Part shown: positions 23,188 through 35,900 of the stretch, piece after piece
Numbering within the stretch: position 1 is the stretch's first letter
Layout of the letters: each line of letters opens with the position of its first letter
Assembly: GCA_014529385.2 (NCBI GenBank)
Contig: CM043966.1
Location: 140,850,211 to 140,914,210, forward strand
Direction: 5' to 3'
Length of the DNA stretch: 64,000 nt
Source: Adiantum capillus-veneris
Lineage: Eukaryota > Streptophyta > Polypodiopsida > Polypodiales > Pteridaceae
Translations under genes and position numbers: made by a program
Notes under the pieces: model-generated
Seen by the model: the letters and a program-made list of their open reading frames with translations, nothing else
What the model was told of the DNA's origin: nothing
The model's database searches: none

Positions 23188-23868
23188 GTAGGGAAGAGTG
23201 GACAACCCTGTTTCACCCCAATAGTGGATTGAAAAAGCTCATAGACCCCCTTGGGAGTGTATACTTGATCCACAATTTTCCTATACAGGGTCATGATCCC
23301 CCAAATTAGCTATGTGGGTACAACCATCTCCTATAACATGCGCATCAGTCGAGCTCTAAGGACTGTTCCAAATGCTTTGCGGAAGTCCACACAAATACAG
23401 TAAATCCTCCTACCATGTGATTTTTCCCTCCTCAATAATAGCTGTGAGTGTCAATATGTGATCAAGAATGGAAAGAGCTCTCCTGAAACCTACCTTTCAT
23501 GATGCTCATATGCTTGGTCTCTTTGCCCTTCTACTCAATTGTTGTTCAAGAATAGAAACATATAACCTGGAAAGTGTGTGTCCAATCATAATGGTGCAAT
23601 AGTTCTTGGGAATCATTGGATCTCGTGCCTTTAAAATAAGCACAAGAATTGACATACTCCAAGTATCAGAAAAATCCTCACACATGGCTCAGTTGAACAT
23701 CAATGCAAGAATTTCTGCAATCATATCTTGGGCATGTATAAAGTGCTCCGCTACCAATCCATCATGAGCATATCATTCTCCTAGTCTTCATCTTGTCAAT
23801 ATCTTTCTTCACCATCTTAGTGGTAAAGAGAAAGGATGTCTCTGGACATGGCATCAATGGGTCTAGTA
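23188..23868 (-). pseudogene. LINE reverse transcriptase, N-terminal and palm segment
   Basis: Minus-strand reading gives YCTIMIGHTF, then ICVDFRKAFGTVLRA (the first RT aspartate block), IMTLYRKIVDQVYTPKGVYELFQSTI and GVKQGCPLFP. These are successive RT blocks of an L1-like ORF2. The right edge (ASTRPIDAMSRDIL) continues the reading at 29151 across Copia C. Frameshifts and stops are scattered. Confidence 0.85.
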
Positions 23869-23873
23869 GAGGC

Positions 23874-24195
23874 TGTAAAGAATGAGGATGCAAGAGAGCT
23901 ACACAAGACAAGCACAAAGCACACAGAGATGGAAAGCTTCTTCTTCTTCTTCACAGAAAAGAGAGTACAAAATGACTAAGTGCTAAAGCTGAAAAGTAGC
24001 ACATATGTACATGCGGTCACTAAGTGTGAACTCGCTAGAAGCGTACTAGGCTGGCACTATAAGTGTAGTCCAGCTGTAGAATCACTGGCAGAGATCCTCC
24101 GTGTCGGTCACCTAACGCGCCAGTGAGTAAATGCCGTAAGCGGACAAGACCCGTAGTGGATGCCAGCTCAAGGTGTAGAGCTCGACATCTCAACA
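23874..24195 (-). repeat. Copia C 3' LTR
   Basis: The plus strand starts TGTAAAGAATG and ends CTCAACA; in element orientation this is TGTTGAG...TTTACA. It matches 28829-29150 except at about four positions. The pol stop codon lies inside it. Confidence 0.95.
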
Positions 24196-27100
24196 CTCCC
24201 CCTCGAGCTCTGCATGTCGCAGAGTCCAAGCATAGTCCGGAAACGTCGAAGCTTCTCAGCTCCGAGGGCCTTGGTAAAGATATCCACTATCTGCTCCTCT
24301 GTGCTGACGTAGACCAAGTCGATGTCGCCCGCCAACACTCGCTCTCGAACGTAGTGGTAATGGACCTCTATGTGTTTGTTCCTAGCATGGAACACTGGGT
24401 TCCTAGCCAACTGCATGCTGCTGAGGTTGTCACAATGAATGACAATCTGCTGGTCCACCTGCACTCCCAAGTCCTCAAGTAATGTGCGTAGCCAAGCTAC
24501 CTCGCACGCCGCAACTGCTGCACCTCTGTACTCGGCCTCTGTGCTCGATAAAGCAACCGTAGGCTGCTTTTTGCTGCTCCAAGTAACAGCAGCACTCCCA
24601 AAAGAGAACATGAAGCCACTCGTAGATCTCCTATCAACAATGCTACCTGCCCAATCTGCATCTGTATACCCATACAATGCTAATGGTGCATCTGCTGCAT
24701 AGAACAATGCGTAGTCAAGAGTCCCTTGCACATACCTAAGTGTGCGTCGTACTCCATCCAAATGTGGCTTCCTCGGAAGCTGCATGAACTGACTCTCCAA
24801 GCCTACTGTGTAGCTCAAGTCTGGCCTTGTGATAGTCAAGTAGATTAGACTACCCACCATCTTCCTGTACATATTGACATCCTCAACAACATCACCCTTC
24901 TCTGCACTCATCTTTGCATTCACATCCAAGGGAATGGAAATTGGCTTACAATCAGCCATACCATACTTTGACAACATGTCCAAAGCATATTGTCTCTGTG
25001 ACAGCCATACACCCTCTGGAGTCCTGATCACCTCAATGCCAAGAAAGTAGCGCAACTCGCCCAAATCTTTCATTTCAAACTCCTGTTTGAGAAGACCCTT
25101 CACATGGTCAATCTCCATAGCATTGTCACCAACAATAATAAGGTCATCTACATATATGGTAATGGCCACAATCCCCACATCACTCTCACGTACATAGAGT
25201 GAATGATCAGCATGAGCTCTCCTAAAACCAATACTGACAAGATACTTGGCAATCCTGTCATACCATGCTCTAGAGCCCTGCTTCAAACCATACAAAGCTT
25301 TGAGAAGTCTGCATACATAATCTGGGTAACCTGGATCGACATAACCAGGTGGCTGATCCATATACACTTCCTCTTGCAACTCACCATTCAAGAAGGCATT
25401 CTTTACATCCATTTGATGCATAATCCATCCTCTAGATGCAGCCACTACTATGACAGCTCTCACAGTCGTCATCTTTGCCACTGGAGCAAAGGTCTCCTCA
25501 TAGTCTATGCCATACGTCTGTGCATAACCCTTTGCGACCAGCCTTGCCTTGTGACGCTCAATGTTACCATCAGCCTTATGCTTGGTTTTATACACCCATT
25601 TACAGCCAATAGCTTTCTTGCCACTTGGCAATGGCACCAACTCCCATGTGTCATTTGCTTCCAATGCAGCCATCTCTTCATTCATTGCATCATCCCAATG
25701 CACATTTCCAACTGCATCCTCAAAACATGTGGGCTCCACATCCTGTATCACCTTAGCCATGTAGGCTTGGTGATGCGCTAGATACCCATCATAAGTCAAT
25801 TTCTGAACTGGATTTCTGACTCTATTAGATCTGCGCGGTCCTTGGTCACTCCTTTGCCCTCTAGCATCTTCTTGTACTTTCCTTACACCAGGTGTCCTGA
25901 CAGCCGGAATTCCAAATTCCTCATCAAGACTTTGTTCAGAACCATCTGAATCCATGTCTACATGTGAAAAACCTGACGATGCATCAACCATAAAGGGAGG
26001 TTCATCAACCTTTTCTTTTCCTTTTCGTGATACATTCCCTGTACCTGTTGGTGGAGTAACCTGCGTACGTAGTCTACCATTCCATGGTTTCTCAACAGAG
26101 CCACGAGAAGAGGACTCTTGTGGTCCACTCAAAACTTGTGACTGTGGCCTCACATTTTGTACACCCACATCATCTTTTACATCAGCCCCAATAGTGCCAT
26201 GTGCATTACTGTACCAGCTGCTCATCTCATCAAAGACTACATCTCTGCTCACTCGTAATTCTCGTGTAGTAGGATTGTAGCACCTGTACCCCTTTTGTTC
26301 AAGGGAATATCCCACAAGAATACATTTCTCTGCTTTAGGATCCAATTTCCTATGCAACTCATCTGGTACATGCACGTAAGCTATGCAGCCAAACACTTTC
26401 AAGTGTGCCAAATCAGGCTTTGTACCTGTAAACTTTTCCTCAGGTGTTACATCATGCACCGCAGCTGTAGGTGTCCTGTTCATAATGTACACAGCTGTAT
26501 TTACAGCTTCAGCCCAGAAATGATGAGTCATGTTCTTCTCATTCATCAATGCACGTGCAACCTCTGCAATGTGACTGTTTTTCCTTTCTGCGACCCCATT
26601 CTGCTGTGGAGTATATCTGCATGTAAATTGCCTGTGTATACCATGCATTCGCAGAAAATCTGAAAAATCATTGGAGAAGTACTCTCCCCCTCCATCTGAC
26701 CTCAATGTCTTGATTTGCATATCTGTCTCCTTCTCAATCATGACTTTGAAGTCTTGAAAGTGACCAAACACTTCACTTTTGTTACGCATGAAGTAGACCC
26801 ATACTTTCCTTGTATGGTCATCAATGAAAGAGACATAATACCTACAACCATATATACTTGCAGTATCGGTTGGACCCCAAACATCTGTGTGCACCACCTC
26901 AAGTGGCCTTTTACATACATTGCGCTCATGTGGAAATGAGCCCTTTGACTGTTTTCCAAACTGGCATGCTGCACACACTTTATGCATACCATCCACCTTG
27001 AATTTGGGCAAACCTTTTACAATCTGTTTTGATTGCATGCTGCGCAATCTCTGCTCATTGACATGGCCAATGCGTTTGTGCCAAATGTCAACATCAGCCA

Positions 27101-28517
27101 CAACACCTGTGCCCTGTGCAAATAATGCAGCTTTTACCTCAGGCATGTCTACATTCAGCGTAAACATTCTGCCCACACATTTGCCCTCTGTGATCAGCTT
27201 ACAGCCATTCTGGAAATCTTCTACATAACAGCCATTTGGATTGAAGCGAACCTGCAAACCCTGCTCAACCATTTGTCCAACAGAAACAAGATTCTTTGTA
27301 ATGTTTGGGACATGAAGTACATCTGCTAAGTACTTTGATTTCCCACTCTTCGTATTTAGAGGTATGTCCCCTACATGAGCAATGGGGTGAGCTGTGTCAT
27401 CTCCTGTCTGCACATAGCCTGACACATCTGGTTTGCGCATATCTCTAAACCACTCTCCACGAGACGTCATGTGATTAGAGGCACCTGAATCCACATACCA
27501 AACATCATCTTGGGTGGAATTCTCTGCAGTCATTGTATTCATTACATGCTGCATAACAAACATGCGCTCGTTTTTGCTGTCATCTGCATCTCTGCTAGTA
27601 GATGCATAGTTGCCCTATTCTCTCTTTCTACTTGCTTTTCCCTTTGGACAGTCACGTGACATGTGACCTCTTTCACCACAAGTCCAACATTCTCTACTAT
27701 CTGGAGTATGTTGCTGCCTGCTTGATCCTGCACCACGACCTCTTTGACTCCCCCTGCCTTGAGACTGGTTTCCCCTGCCACCTGTATTGTTTTGATTTGA
27801 TTGACCTTCCAGAAATTGGCCCCTGCAACCCCTTGGGCCTCGACCACGACCTCTACCTCTACCTCTGTTGGAGTTAGAATAGAAGGCCTGCTCAGAATTA
27901 TTTCTTCCATGAGAAGAAGATGTGTCAAGGTTCTTCTCCTCAAGAATAAGCATAGAAATCAAATCTTGGAACACGGGGATGTCGTCTCTTGTATTCATAG
28001 AAGACCTAAAATGTACATACTCATCTCCTAGACCATCCAAGCATGCACGGACAATGTCATCGTCTTCCACTGAGACTTTAATAGATCCAAGAGACTCAAT
28101 GATACTCTTGATCTTCAAGGCATAATCATTGATTGAGAGGTTGTTCCTCTTAACCTGATTTAGCTCCGACTTTAGTTGAAGCTTCCTGGCCTTGGTGTTC
28201 ACTTCGAACACTCTGCCTAAGTTTCTCCATGCAATGGCGGGGGTTTCAGCATCCTGTAGATAGCCCATCATGCCATCTGTGATGCTCATAGACAGCCAAT
28301 ACATCACTTTGCTCTGGCCTTGTTGCCAGTCCCTCAAAGCTTTCCTTTGTTCTGCTGTAGCATTTGCCTCGGGAATCTCTGGTTCCTTTTCATTGTCTCC
28401 TTCTACATAGTCCCAATAACCTTTTCCTTTTAGGAAATTTGTTATTCTGAACTTCCATGCAGGGTAGTTATTTTTCTCAAGCTTCTAAGTAACAATCTGA
28501 CTGAAACCGTCAGACAT
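24168..28517 (-). pseudogene. Copia C Gag-Pol polyprotein, two nonsense codons
   Basis: From ATG at 28517 (MSDGFSQIVT) one frame of 1450 codons runs to a stop inside the 3' LTR. Only TAG at 28485-28487 (codon 11) and TAG at 27615-27617 (codon 301) interrupt it. The order is Gag (KLEKNNYPAWKF, knuckle CWTCGERGHMSRDC near residue 285), protease (DVWYVDSGASNHM near 343), integrase (WHKRIGH, CAACQFGK, HTDVWGP, FIDDHTRKV, QQNGVAERKN), RT (FLNGELQEEVYM, ALYGLKQ, IYVDDLIIVGD) and RNase H (TDADWAGSIVDRRSTSG, STEAEYRGA, HIEVHYHYVRE). Catalytic residues are all present. Both stops fit CAG-to-TAG changes. Ty1/copia membership is certain from the integrase-before-RT order. Confidence 0.95.
24196..24207 (-). 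other. Copia C polypurine tract
   Basis: In element orientation CTCGAGGGGGAG sits directly before the 3' LTR, where plus-strand priming occurs. Confidence 0.8.
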
Positions 28518-28816
28518 CTTGAAGCACTAAGACAAAATAGCTGTAATCTGCAAAAACCTGCAAATCTGCTGAACCTTCTATCGTGGTTCCTGTAATGCTT
28601 TCTATACTCAACGAGTGTCCACAATCAAGCGTTTCACAACCACTGTACTTGTACAGTAAATCTCTGTATACTGCACTTTGGAGACCTGTTCAGAATCTTG
28701 TGCGAAAAACCCCTAAATTTTTCTCGCTGCGCGAGGCGCCTTCGGCATCTGGTCGTGGATTGCGAACGAAGGGATTGTGATGCTCTTGCTCTCTTAGCCT
28801 CTCTTGCCTGCACCAG

Positions 28817-28828
28817 GCTCTGATACCA
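28817..28828 (-). other. Copia C primer binding site (tRNA-iMet)
   Basis: The plus strand reads GCTCTGATACCA, the exact complement of the initiator-Met primer site, directly beside the 5' LTR. Confidence 0.95.
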
Positions 28829-29150
28829 TGTAAAGAATGAGGATGCAAGAGAGCTACACAAGACAAGCACAAAGCACATAAAGATGGAAAGATTCTTCTT
28901 CTTCTTCACAGAAAAGAGAGTACAAAATGACTAAGTGCTAAAGCTGAAAAGTAGCACATATGTACATGCGGTCACTAAGTGTGAACTCGCTAGAAGCGTA
29001 CTAGGCTGGCACTATAAGTGTAGTCCAGCTGTAGAATCACTGGCAGAGATCCTCCGTGTCGGTCACCTAACGCGCCAGTGAGTAAATGCCGTAAGCGGCC
29101 AAGACCCGTAGTGGATGCCAGCTCAAGGTGTAGAGCTCGACATCTCAACA
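28829..29150 (-). repeat. Copia C 5' LTR
   Basis: 322-bp copy of 23874-24195 followed on the right by GAGGC, which is the LINE target site. Confidence 0.95.
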
Positions 29151-30223
29151 GAGGCAGCTATCCTGGAACTTGTAAATAGATGTTCATACTCACCCCAAGT
29201 CTCAGTGGATGTGATGGCCGGTGGAGGGGAGTGCTCATGAAAGAATATCCATGCCTCACCTGAGTCCTGGCTCAAAAATATCTTATATAACTCCTTCTCT
29301 AGTTGAGCTAGATAAGCCCACTTCTTCCGTCGCAAAAGACATCAAAAGGAAATCTATGCTGTCTATGAGTAATGACTCCCAGAGACAACTCTCTCTAAAG
29401 TGTGGCTCTCGTTTCTCTATACTCCTCATCATACCAATTATTTTGGGCCATGCTCCCAGAACAGTGTCTGTGCTCAGGCTGGCTATGTGGGTATGCCTCT
29501 GCTACTACATCATGTAATGTCTCCGTCAATATTTAGGTAAGCTCCTCCAATGGAAGTCCCGAATCCTAAGTAGCTAAGCGTCTGTTATGCCATCTATGTA
29601 GATAGAATTAGTCTCTCAAGTGAAATTGTATCTGGTATGTGTGGATGTTTGTGTCAATCGAGCTCTATTGAACTAGAAAGAGATGATAAACATGTCAAGG
29701 GCATGATCTACTGCTATACCGATAGGCCTGGGCTCGACTATAAAATCTTGAATAGAGGGTATAAACTTGGGCCAAGCCAAAACATAATCCATTGTTCTAG
29801 CCCCATGTGTGTGAGGAAAATAGCTGAACCCACTTGATGCTAGAAATCTCTATAGACCATTTAAAATGGCTAGTCTATGTGCAGTCCCCATGTCCAAAAA
29901 ATATCCCCCATAACCTGTGTTCTCCTCATCTTGAAAACACCTCGCCAAACCCATATCACTGGCATCCAATTCTCTCAACATCTCCTATGAGGTATTGTAG
30001 AAGACTTTCAGAGAGTGTCCTATCGTGGCATTGAAGTACCCCAGAAGGATAACATCCCCATCTCTAGAGAACTACCATATATCCTCATCCAAAATCATAT
30101 AAGGTGATTGTCCCTTGGGGGATGCATAGTGAGACGTGCTTGGTGGAAAATAAAATATTGAAATGTAAAGTGGCCTCCCAGTCTCCGCTCTCACCTTGAC
30201 CCACATATACCAGGCATGCTCAT
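29151..30223 (-). pseudogene. LINE endonuclease C-terminal part and linker to RT
   Basis: Right to left the minus strand reads DEHAWYMWVKV, PLYISIFYFPPS, YASPKGQSPYMILDEDIW and then decayed endonuclease sequence. WYDEEYRETRATL, FPFDVFCD and KKWAYLAQLEKELYKIF follow, ending with HEHSPPPAITSTETWGEYEHLFTSSRIAA. This is the usual order between the APE-type endonuclease and the RT of L1-like ORF2. It begins at the CTCAT duplication of element X and ends at the GAGGC duplication of Copia C. Stops are frequent in 29.6-30.05 kb. Confidence 0.8.
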
Positions 30224-30366
30224 TATGAAGCCCATGGAACTGCCTTCTAGGATTCACCTCCCATATATATAGCCCTTGGCCTGAGTCCCTTGTCCACACT
30301 GGCAGTCGGGACCCGGCCTCTTGGACCGGGTCCGTGACCCCCCATGGGTATGCCCTTGGCATGACA
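30224..30366 (-). repeat. X 3' LTR
   Basis: 143 bp, matching 58183-58325 (CTGCCTTCTAGGATTCACC, CCATATATATAGCCCTTG and TATGCCCTTGGCATGACA are shared). In element orientation it starts TGTCATGCC and ends CTTCATA. CTCAT lies to the left. Confidence 0.8.
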
Positions 30367-30379
30367 TTACTCCCCCCTT

Positions 30380-30703
30380 GGAGAAGTGTTTTCGTCCACA
30401 AAAACAAAAGTGGGAAACTTTTTCTTAAGAACACTAAGGTTTTGCACAGTGGCATCTTTCATGGATCCAGCTGTGTATGTGACTGGAACATGGTTCTGTG
30501 GGAGGCTCAACAAAATCAAGAATAACATCGTAATTTTCCACATTGTTGTCCCTTTGCAACCATCTTCGTGTAATTGTCTCATATACAACATAGCATATAA
30601 ACTCACTTTAGAGCTCTCTTGAGTATGCTAAACGAGCTATCATAACTAAGATGTACCCAAAAGAGTACCTCTTTTACTTTGCAAGAAAGTAGCTTGCTGA
30701 TGT
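30380..30703. other. X internal sequence left of Gypsy B
   Basis: About 320 bp lie between the X polypurine tract and the Gypsy B 5' LTR. Minus-strand frames give short readings such as VKEVLFWVHLSYDSS but no recognisable motif. It ends with ATGT, the Gypsy B target duplication, and resumes at 39427. Confidence 0.5.
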
Positions 30704-31843
30704 TGTCAGGAGTTTTTTGGAACAAGGGATTGCGCATATGTACATACACATGCATGGTGCATCAAATAAAGGATTGCCCATTTTCCTTAGCCAGGTGGTT
30801 ATGTGGGGCCCACATGTGTACAAGTAGGACAGGGTGTACATAGTGCATCGATTTTCACTATTACCAGTACCACTGTGTTTTTCTACAATAATGAGGAGTT
30901 TATAGCGTGTAAAAATTCTCGAGGAAGCTATCCGCGGGCCGACGACGTGAGGTCAGCAGGTGCGTCAGATGGCATCTAGTGGCGTCAGGAGGGCGAACGA
31001 GGTCAATATTTGCACGCGGATGAGGACGGACACAACGTGGGTGTTTTCCTGTGAGAGTTATGCAAAAAGGTCATCATTAGGACCACTTTTTGGGGCCACT
31101 TCACGTGGTGGCGAGATGCATTATTGGAAAAAAGCTGAGTGCCCGGTGTGCGAATGATGCAAAAAAGGTGACAACTATGCACTGCGAGGTCAGTTTTTGG
31201 CCTGTTCGGGGTCCGTTTGAGGTCATCTAAAAGGCCAAGGGTGCCCAACTAATAAAGCTAAGTGTGGGAACTGAAAAAACAGAGAGAAGACCAGAAAAAA
31301 CGTGGAGAAGAGAGGAGGAACAGCCGCAGGTGTGTTTTTGGTGTTTTTGGAGCTTGTTTTGGCCATAAACTGCTCATCCGAGGTCGAATTTGAGCACTTT
31401 GACATTGTAGACTGGGGTTTTGGGCCGCTCCGGATGCGATGGCGCTGTCCATTTTGCCAAATTCCTCACTCTTTTCCTGCTGTTTTTCTGTGTAAGTTTC
31501 TCCTATGAGCGAAGTTTCTGCTCCAGTTGGTGATTGTATCTGGTATCTTTCACCCATATTTGGTGAGCTGTTTGCCCCATTGGTGTTGGCCCAAGCTCAT
31601 TTGTATCTAAACATCTGAAATTCTCCTCTTTTGAGCTGAGTTTTTTGGGTGTGTGTGTGTGTGTGTGTGTGTGGAGTGGGCAAGTGGATAGTCTCTCTCC
31701 TCTCACTCAAGAGGTGTGTTCCCTGTTTCGGCCAGGTGTGTTGTGTAAGCCGAGTGGTGCCCCCTAGTGTGTGTGTGTGTCTTCCCAAGAGTGTGTGTCA
31801 GGTCGTTATAGAGGCGCTGTGTGTGTTTTCATCCCGTGCCACA
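30704..31843 (+). repeat. Gypsy B 5' LTR
   Basis: It starts TGTCAGGAG and ends GTGCCACA, matching 38284-39426. It contains a TG microsatellite near 31649-31673 that differs in the 3' copy, where a G run precedes a shorter TG tract. Confidence 0.9.
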
Positions 31844-31849
31844 TTCTTT

Positions 31850-31868
31850 TGGCGCCCCCACGGAGGAT
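31850..31868 (+). other. Gypsy B primer binding site
   Basis: TGGCGCCCCCACGGAGG lies six bases after the 5' LTR. The TGGCGCC start is typical of gypsy elements; the tRNA is not identified. Confidence 0.6.
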
Positions 31869-32903
31869 CTTCTTCGAGTACCTTCTGCTTCGAGCTTCGA
31901 GCTTCGGGATTACAGGTTGCAGGTTGCAGATTACAGGTTACAGGTTACAGGGATAGGTACAGGTAAATGTGATTCACACAGGTACAGGTAGCTGGAGTAC
32001 AGTGATATACTAGCAGTGATGTCACTTGTAGTTGTTGTGGGAATGCATCACTTGGTGCCTATTTGAGCGCATTGTCTGCTGGATTGTACGTTACTTGTGG
32101 AAACTGCCATTGTACGCATTTGTGGAGCCATACTTGGTTGTATTTGGCAGTCCCAGCCATTTCTGAGACTTGGTCTGGAAGATAGTCATTTCTGAGACTT
32201 GACTATATGCGATTTGCATTAGCCTTCATGTGAGGGTCGATAGCGTGAGGTTTTTATTGAGCTGGGGGATTCTCAAATGTGGAGATCCTTTCGGTGATAC
32301 AGGTAGCTGGAGCACCCTTTTTGTGACCTCTCCATAGTCTATGTACTAGTGACTCCTATTTGATGCTCGGGTTCTATTGTTGACAGTTTATGCATACATA
32401 GACAGTCTATATTTTGGGTTCCTACTGCTCTACTTCTGGGGAAACTCTGTCGAAATTTTCCCAAGTTATGATGGCTGGTTTTTTGGTATTTTGAGCCAAT
32501 TATGCTGTTATGCTGCTGAAATTTTGGCAAAATCAGAGGTTGAGTCAGGTGTGCCTTCTTGGGAGCTTCATGGTTGGCTTTAATGGATGATCAAAATGGC
32601 CCTCAGTTCACTCCTTTTCATTTAACTCAAAGAATTCAGATTAATGTTCATGTGTCCAGGAAGATCTTTTTCCAGCAGCGCATAGTCTTTATGTTTGGGC
32701 CAAGAAGATTGAGAGAGATCCTGGAATGTCCTTTGCCTGTTGTCATTCTGATGATTAACTATGAAAACTCTTTTGATGTGCATGTGTTTGTCCTTATCTA
32801 AAGCTGAGCTCCATTGAAGTTTCTGGGGATTGGGTGGTGAAAAGTTTTGGGTTCTTGCACGTGTGTTCAAAGGGGTTCTGAAAGCATCATAATTTGGGTA
32901 GCC
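31869..32903 (+). other. Gypsy B leader with short GGTTACA repeats
   Basis: About 1 kb of untranslated leader has no recognisable gene. Near 31910-31960 a 7-base unit (GGTTGCA, then GGTTACA) is repeated about six times with variants, and ACAGGTAGCTGGAG recurs near 31983 and 32298. Their role is unknown. Confidence 0.6.
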
Positions 32904-35900
32904 ATGGCTTTCTCTTATCCGGAGTTTCATGGAAGAAGTGATGAAGATGTGGAAGAATTTTTGGAAAAGATGGAGGTTGCCTGCACTAGCAACCAGATTC
33001 ATGATCCTACACAAATGTTACGCCTTCTCCAAATTTGTTTGAAGAGTGATGCACGAGTTTGGTCTAAAGCATTTGAAGAGGACTTGCGTGTGGCTGATCC
33101 ACCTGTAAGGTTGAGTTGGGACAATCTACGACATGGGTTGGAAGTGGAGTTTGTGAAGATAGAAGATCCTGACAAAGTGTGGCAAGAAGTACAGGCTTTG
33201 GTGCAAAAGGAAGGTGAGCCAGTAGATGCGTACATACGTAAGTTTTCATTTGCATGGGAGCGAATGTGCAAGGCCTTAGCACCACAGGTACCCCCGCCTG
33301 ACATGATGAAGAAGGACAGGTTCTTGGCTGGTCTTTGGGAGAATATACGTTGGAGAGTGGAGCTAAAGAAGCCTAGGACATATGAGGATGCACTAGAGGT
33401 AGCAAGGAACAAAGAGTGGAAGCTGAGGAAAATGAGCCAGTTAGGGGTGGAGTCTTTGCCAATGAGGTCTGAATTTCAGCCTATAGAGTCTTTACAAGGG
33501 CGCATGTTAGGGGTTCATCATGAACCAGTAGTTCCTGTTACTACTCAGGTTATGCCAGCAGTGGTCACTACAGCAGTGCAAGATGATGGGCTAAGGCAAG
33601 ACATGAGGCAAATGGTAGATTTGATGAAGAATCTCAGCCTAAACATGCTAGGTCAAGTGGGAAATAATCGAGGTCGAGGGAGGTTTGCAAATCAGCAAGG
33701 AGGTGAAGAAAGGCCTAAGAATGGTGTTGGACAAAGCAATGGTAGGTTTTGGAGGCAGAAGTCCACATGTTATAATTGTGGAGAGTTGGGTCACATCAGC
33801 CCGCAATGTGATAAGCCACCAAGGATGGGGGGAGACATGTATCCATTGCCAAGACAGGTGCTAACTAGGTCAAATGATTATGGCATAGAAATTAAGGGAG
33901 ACGAAGGAACCAGTGGACTGACCCAGGAGGAAAAGGGAAAGACAAAAGTGCTAAGTGTAGTCACCTTGGAGAAGGCATCAAAGCTAGAGGATACATTAGT
34001 GATGCCTATTGGGAAGAGGACCACAGAGGATAAGGAAGGAAGAAGTGCCCCAGGTCCTAGTAAGAAGAAAGGAAAGAGCCATGAAGGTGAGGATGTCAAG
34101 GCCAAGAGGAAAAGGAGAGCTCGTCGAAAGTTTCATGTTTCAGATTTTCCACTAGGGGATGGGCAATTAAGCTATGACTTGAGGGAGGATCTGACGAGCA
34201 GGAAGGCAGATGTTACTTTTGGGCAGCTTATAGAGATGGTGCCTAAGCTAAAGAGACAGTGGAAGAGGATGGTTAACCCAATGGAGAAAGAGCCAGAGAG
34301 AGGTTCAGTGAAGGTGTTGGCAATGGGCGAGCTACCAGACATTTGTCCAATAGTAGATGTGTGGCATAAAAGGAAACATTTGGGACAAGGTTATGTGGAT
34401 GGCGGAGCCCAAATATGCGTCATAACACACTCATGCGTTGAGAAGATGGGTCTCACAGTGGCTGGGGTGTCAGGTTTTCGGATCAGATTGGCAAACCATC
34501 AAAAAGTAAAATGCTTAGGTGTTGTAAAGAGCTTAGAAGTGGAGGCATATGATGCAAAGGCAGTGGTTGATTTTCATGTGATGCCAGCAGGTTTGGGAGC
34601 ATATCCTATTATACTGGGCAGACCATGGTTACGTGCAGTGGGAGCTGTTCAAGATTGGCGACATGGTACGATTAGCCTCTATGGAAAGACAGGTACCAAG
34701 AAGCTTTATAATATGGACACAAGGAAATGATTAGAGGAGCTTTATGAAGATGAGGATGAGTCTAGTGATGAAGACTCTTCCACGGTGACAGATGAGGACA
34801 GTGATAGCACTACCAGCAGTGATGAGGATGCTGATGTTACATTTCTTTTGATGGACAAAGAAATCCAGGAGATTGGTTTAGTTGCATTTGCGAATGAGGT
34901 TGAAGATGAAAGTGAAGGGCCTTATGAAGTGATTGAAGGGCTGATGCAAACCAAAGTTGAGTTGTCAAAGAAGCAGGAATTGATGACACAAATGATCAGT
35001 GAAGACCTCTCAGCTATGGAGAAGGATATATATTTGCATATGCTGGCTAGTTTTACTGATTTGTTCATTACTTCATATGAAGAGATCAGAGGGTTCAAGG
35101 GTGAAGAGATGCATATAGAGCTGAAAGAAGGTGCTAAGCCAGTGCGGCAAAGGCTAAGAAGGATGGGTCAAGAGCAAATGGAAGCCTTGCGGGTAGAGGT
35201 GGACAAGTTATTGAAGGCAGGGTTCATAGTCCCTGTGGAAACCACATAATGGGTGAGTCTAGTAGTAGTCAGTCCAAAGAAGGATGGGAAGTGGAGGATT
35301 TGTGTAGATTTTAAACCCTTAAATGCAGCCACTAAGAAGAACCCTTATCCTCTTCCATTCATCGATCAGATCTTGGATTCAGTGGCAGGTTATGAGAGGT
35401 ACAGTGTGTGTGATGGTTTTTCAGGCTATTTTCAATTGAAGATTGCTCTTAAAGACCGCACAAAGACAACTTTTATTATGCCATGGGGCTGCTATTGCTA
35501 CACAGTATTGCCATTTGGGTTGTCAAATGGACCTTCCTTCTATCAAGAGAGAGCAAATTGGGTGTTGGAACCATTCATTGGTAGTTGTGTTAAAGCTTTT
35601 ATGGATGACTTCTGTGTTTATAGCAGTAGGGCTGAACACCATGAGAAGCTGTAGATGGTATTGGGTCGATATGATGAATGTGGAGGACAACTAAATCCAA
35701 AGAAATGTCATCTAGCACAGCCAAGGGTGAAGTTATTGGGCCACATGGTGTCAGAAAATGGCATTGAGGCTGATCCAGACAAGGTTAAGTCTATTATTCT
35801 TCTTCCATCACCTATGAGTACGAAGCAATTGGCAACCTTTATACACAAAGTGAAGTACATGGCACGGTTTATTCCATTGTCTTCGCAGCTTCTTTATCCA

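Larger units (their letters stand above)
23874..29150 (-). mobile_element. Copia C: nearly intact Ty1/copia element
   Basis: A 5277-bp element is flanked by GAGGC at 23869-23873 and 29151-29155. LTRs of 322 bp differ at 4 positions. It has a perfect initiator-Met primer site at 28817-28828 and a purine tract next to the 3' LTR. One gag-pol frame runs the whole length with just two TAG stops. High LTR identity implies recent insertion. Copies of this family elsewhere in the genome may be active. Confidence 0.95.
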
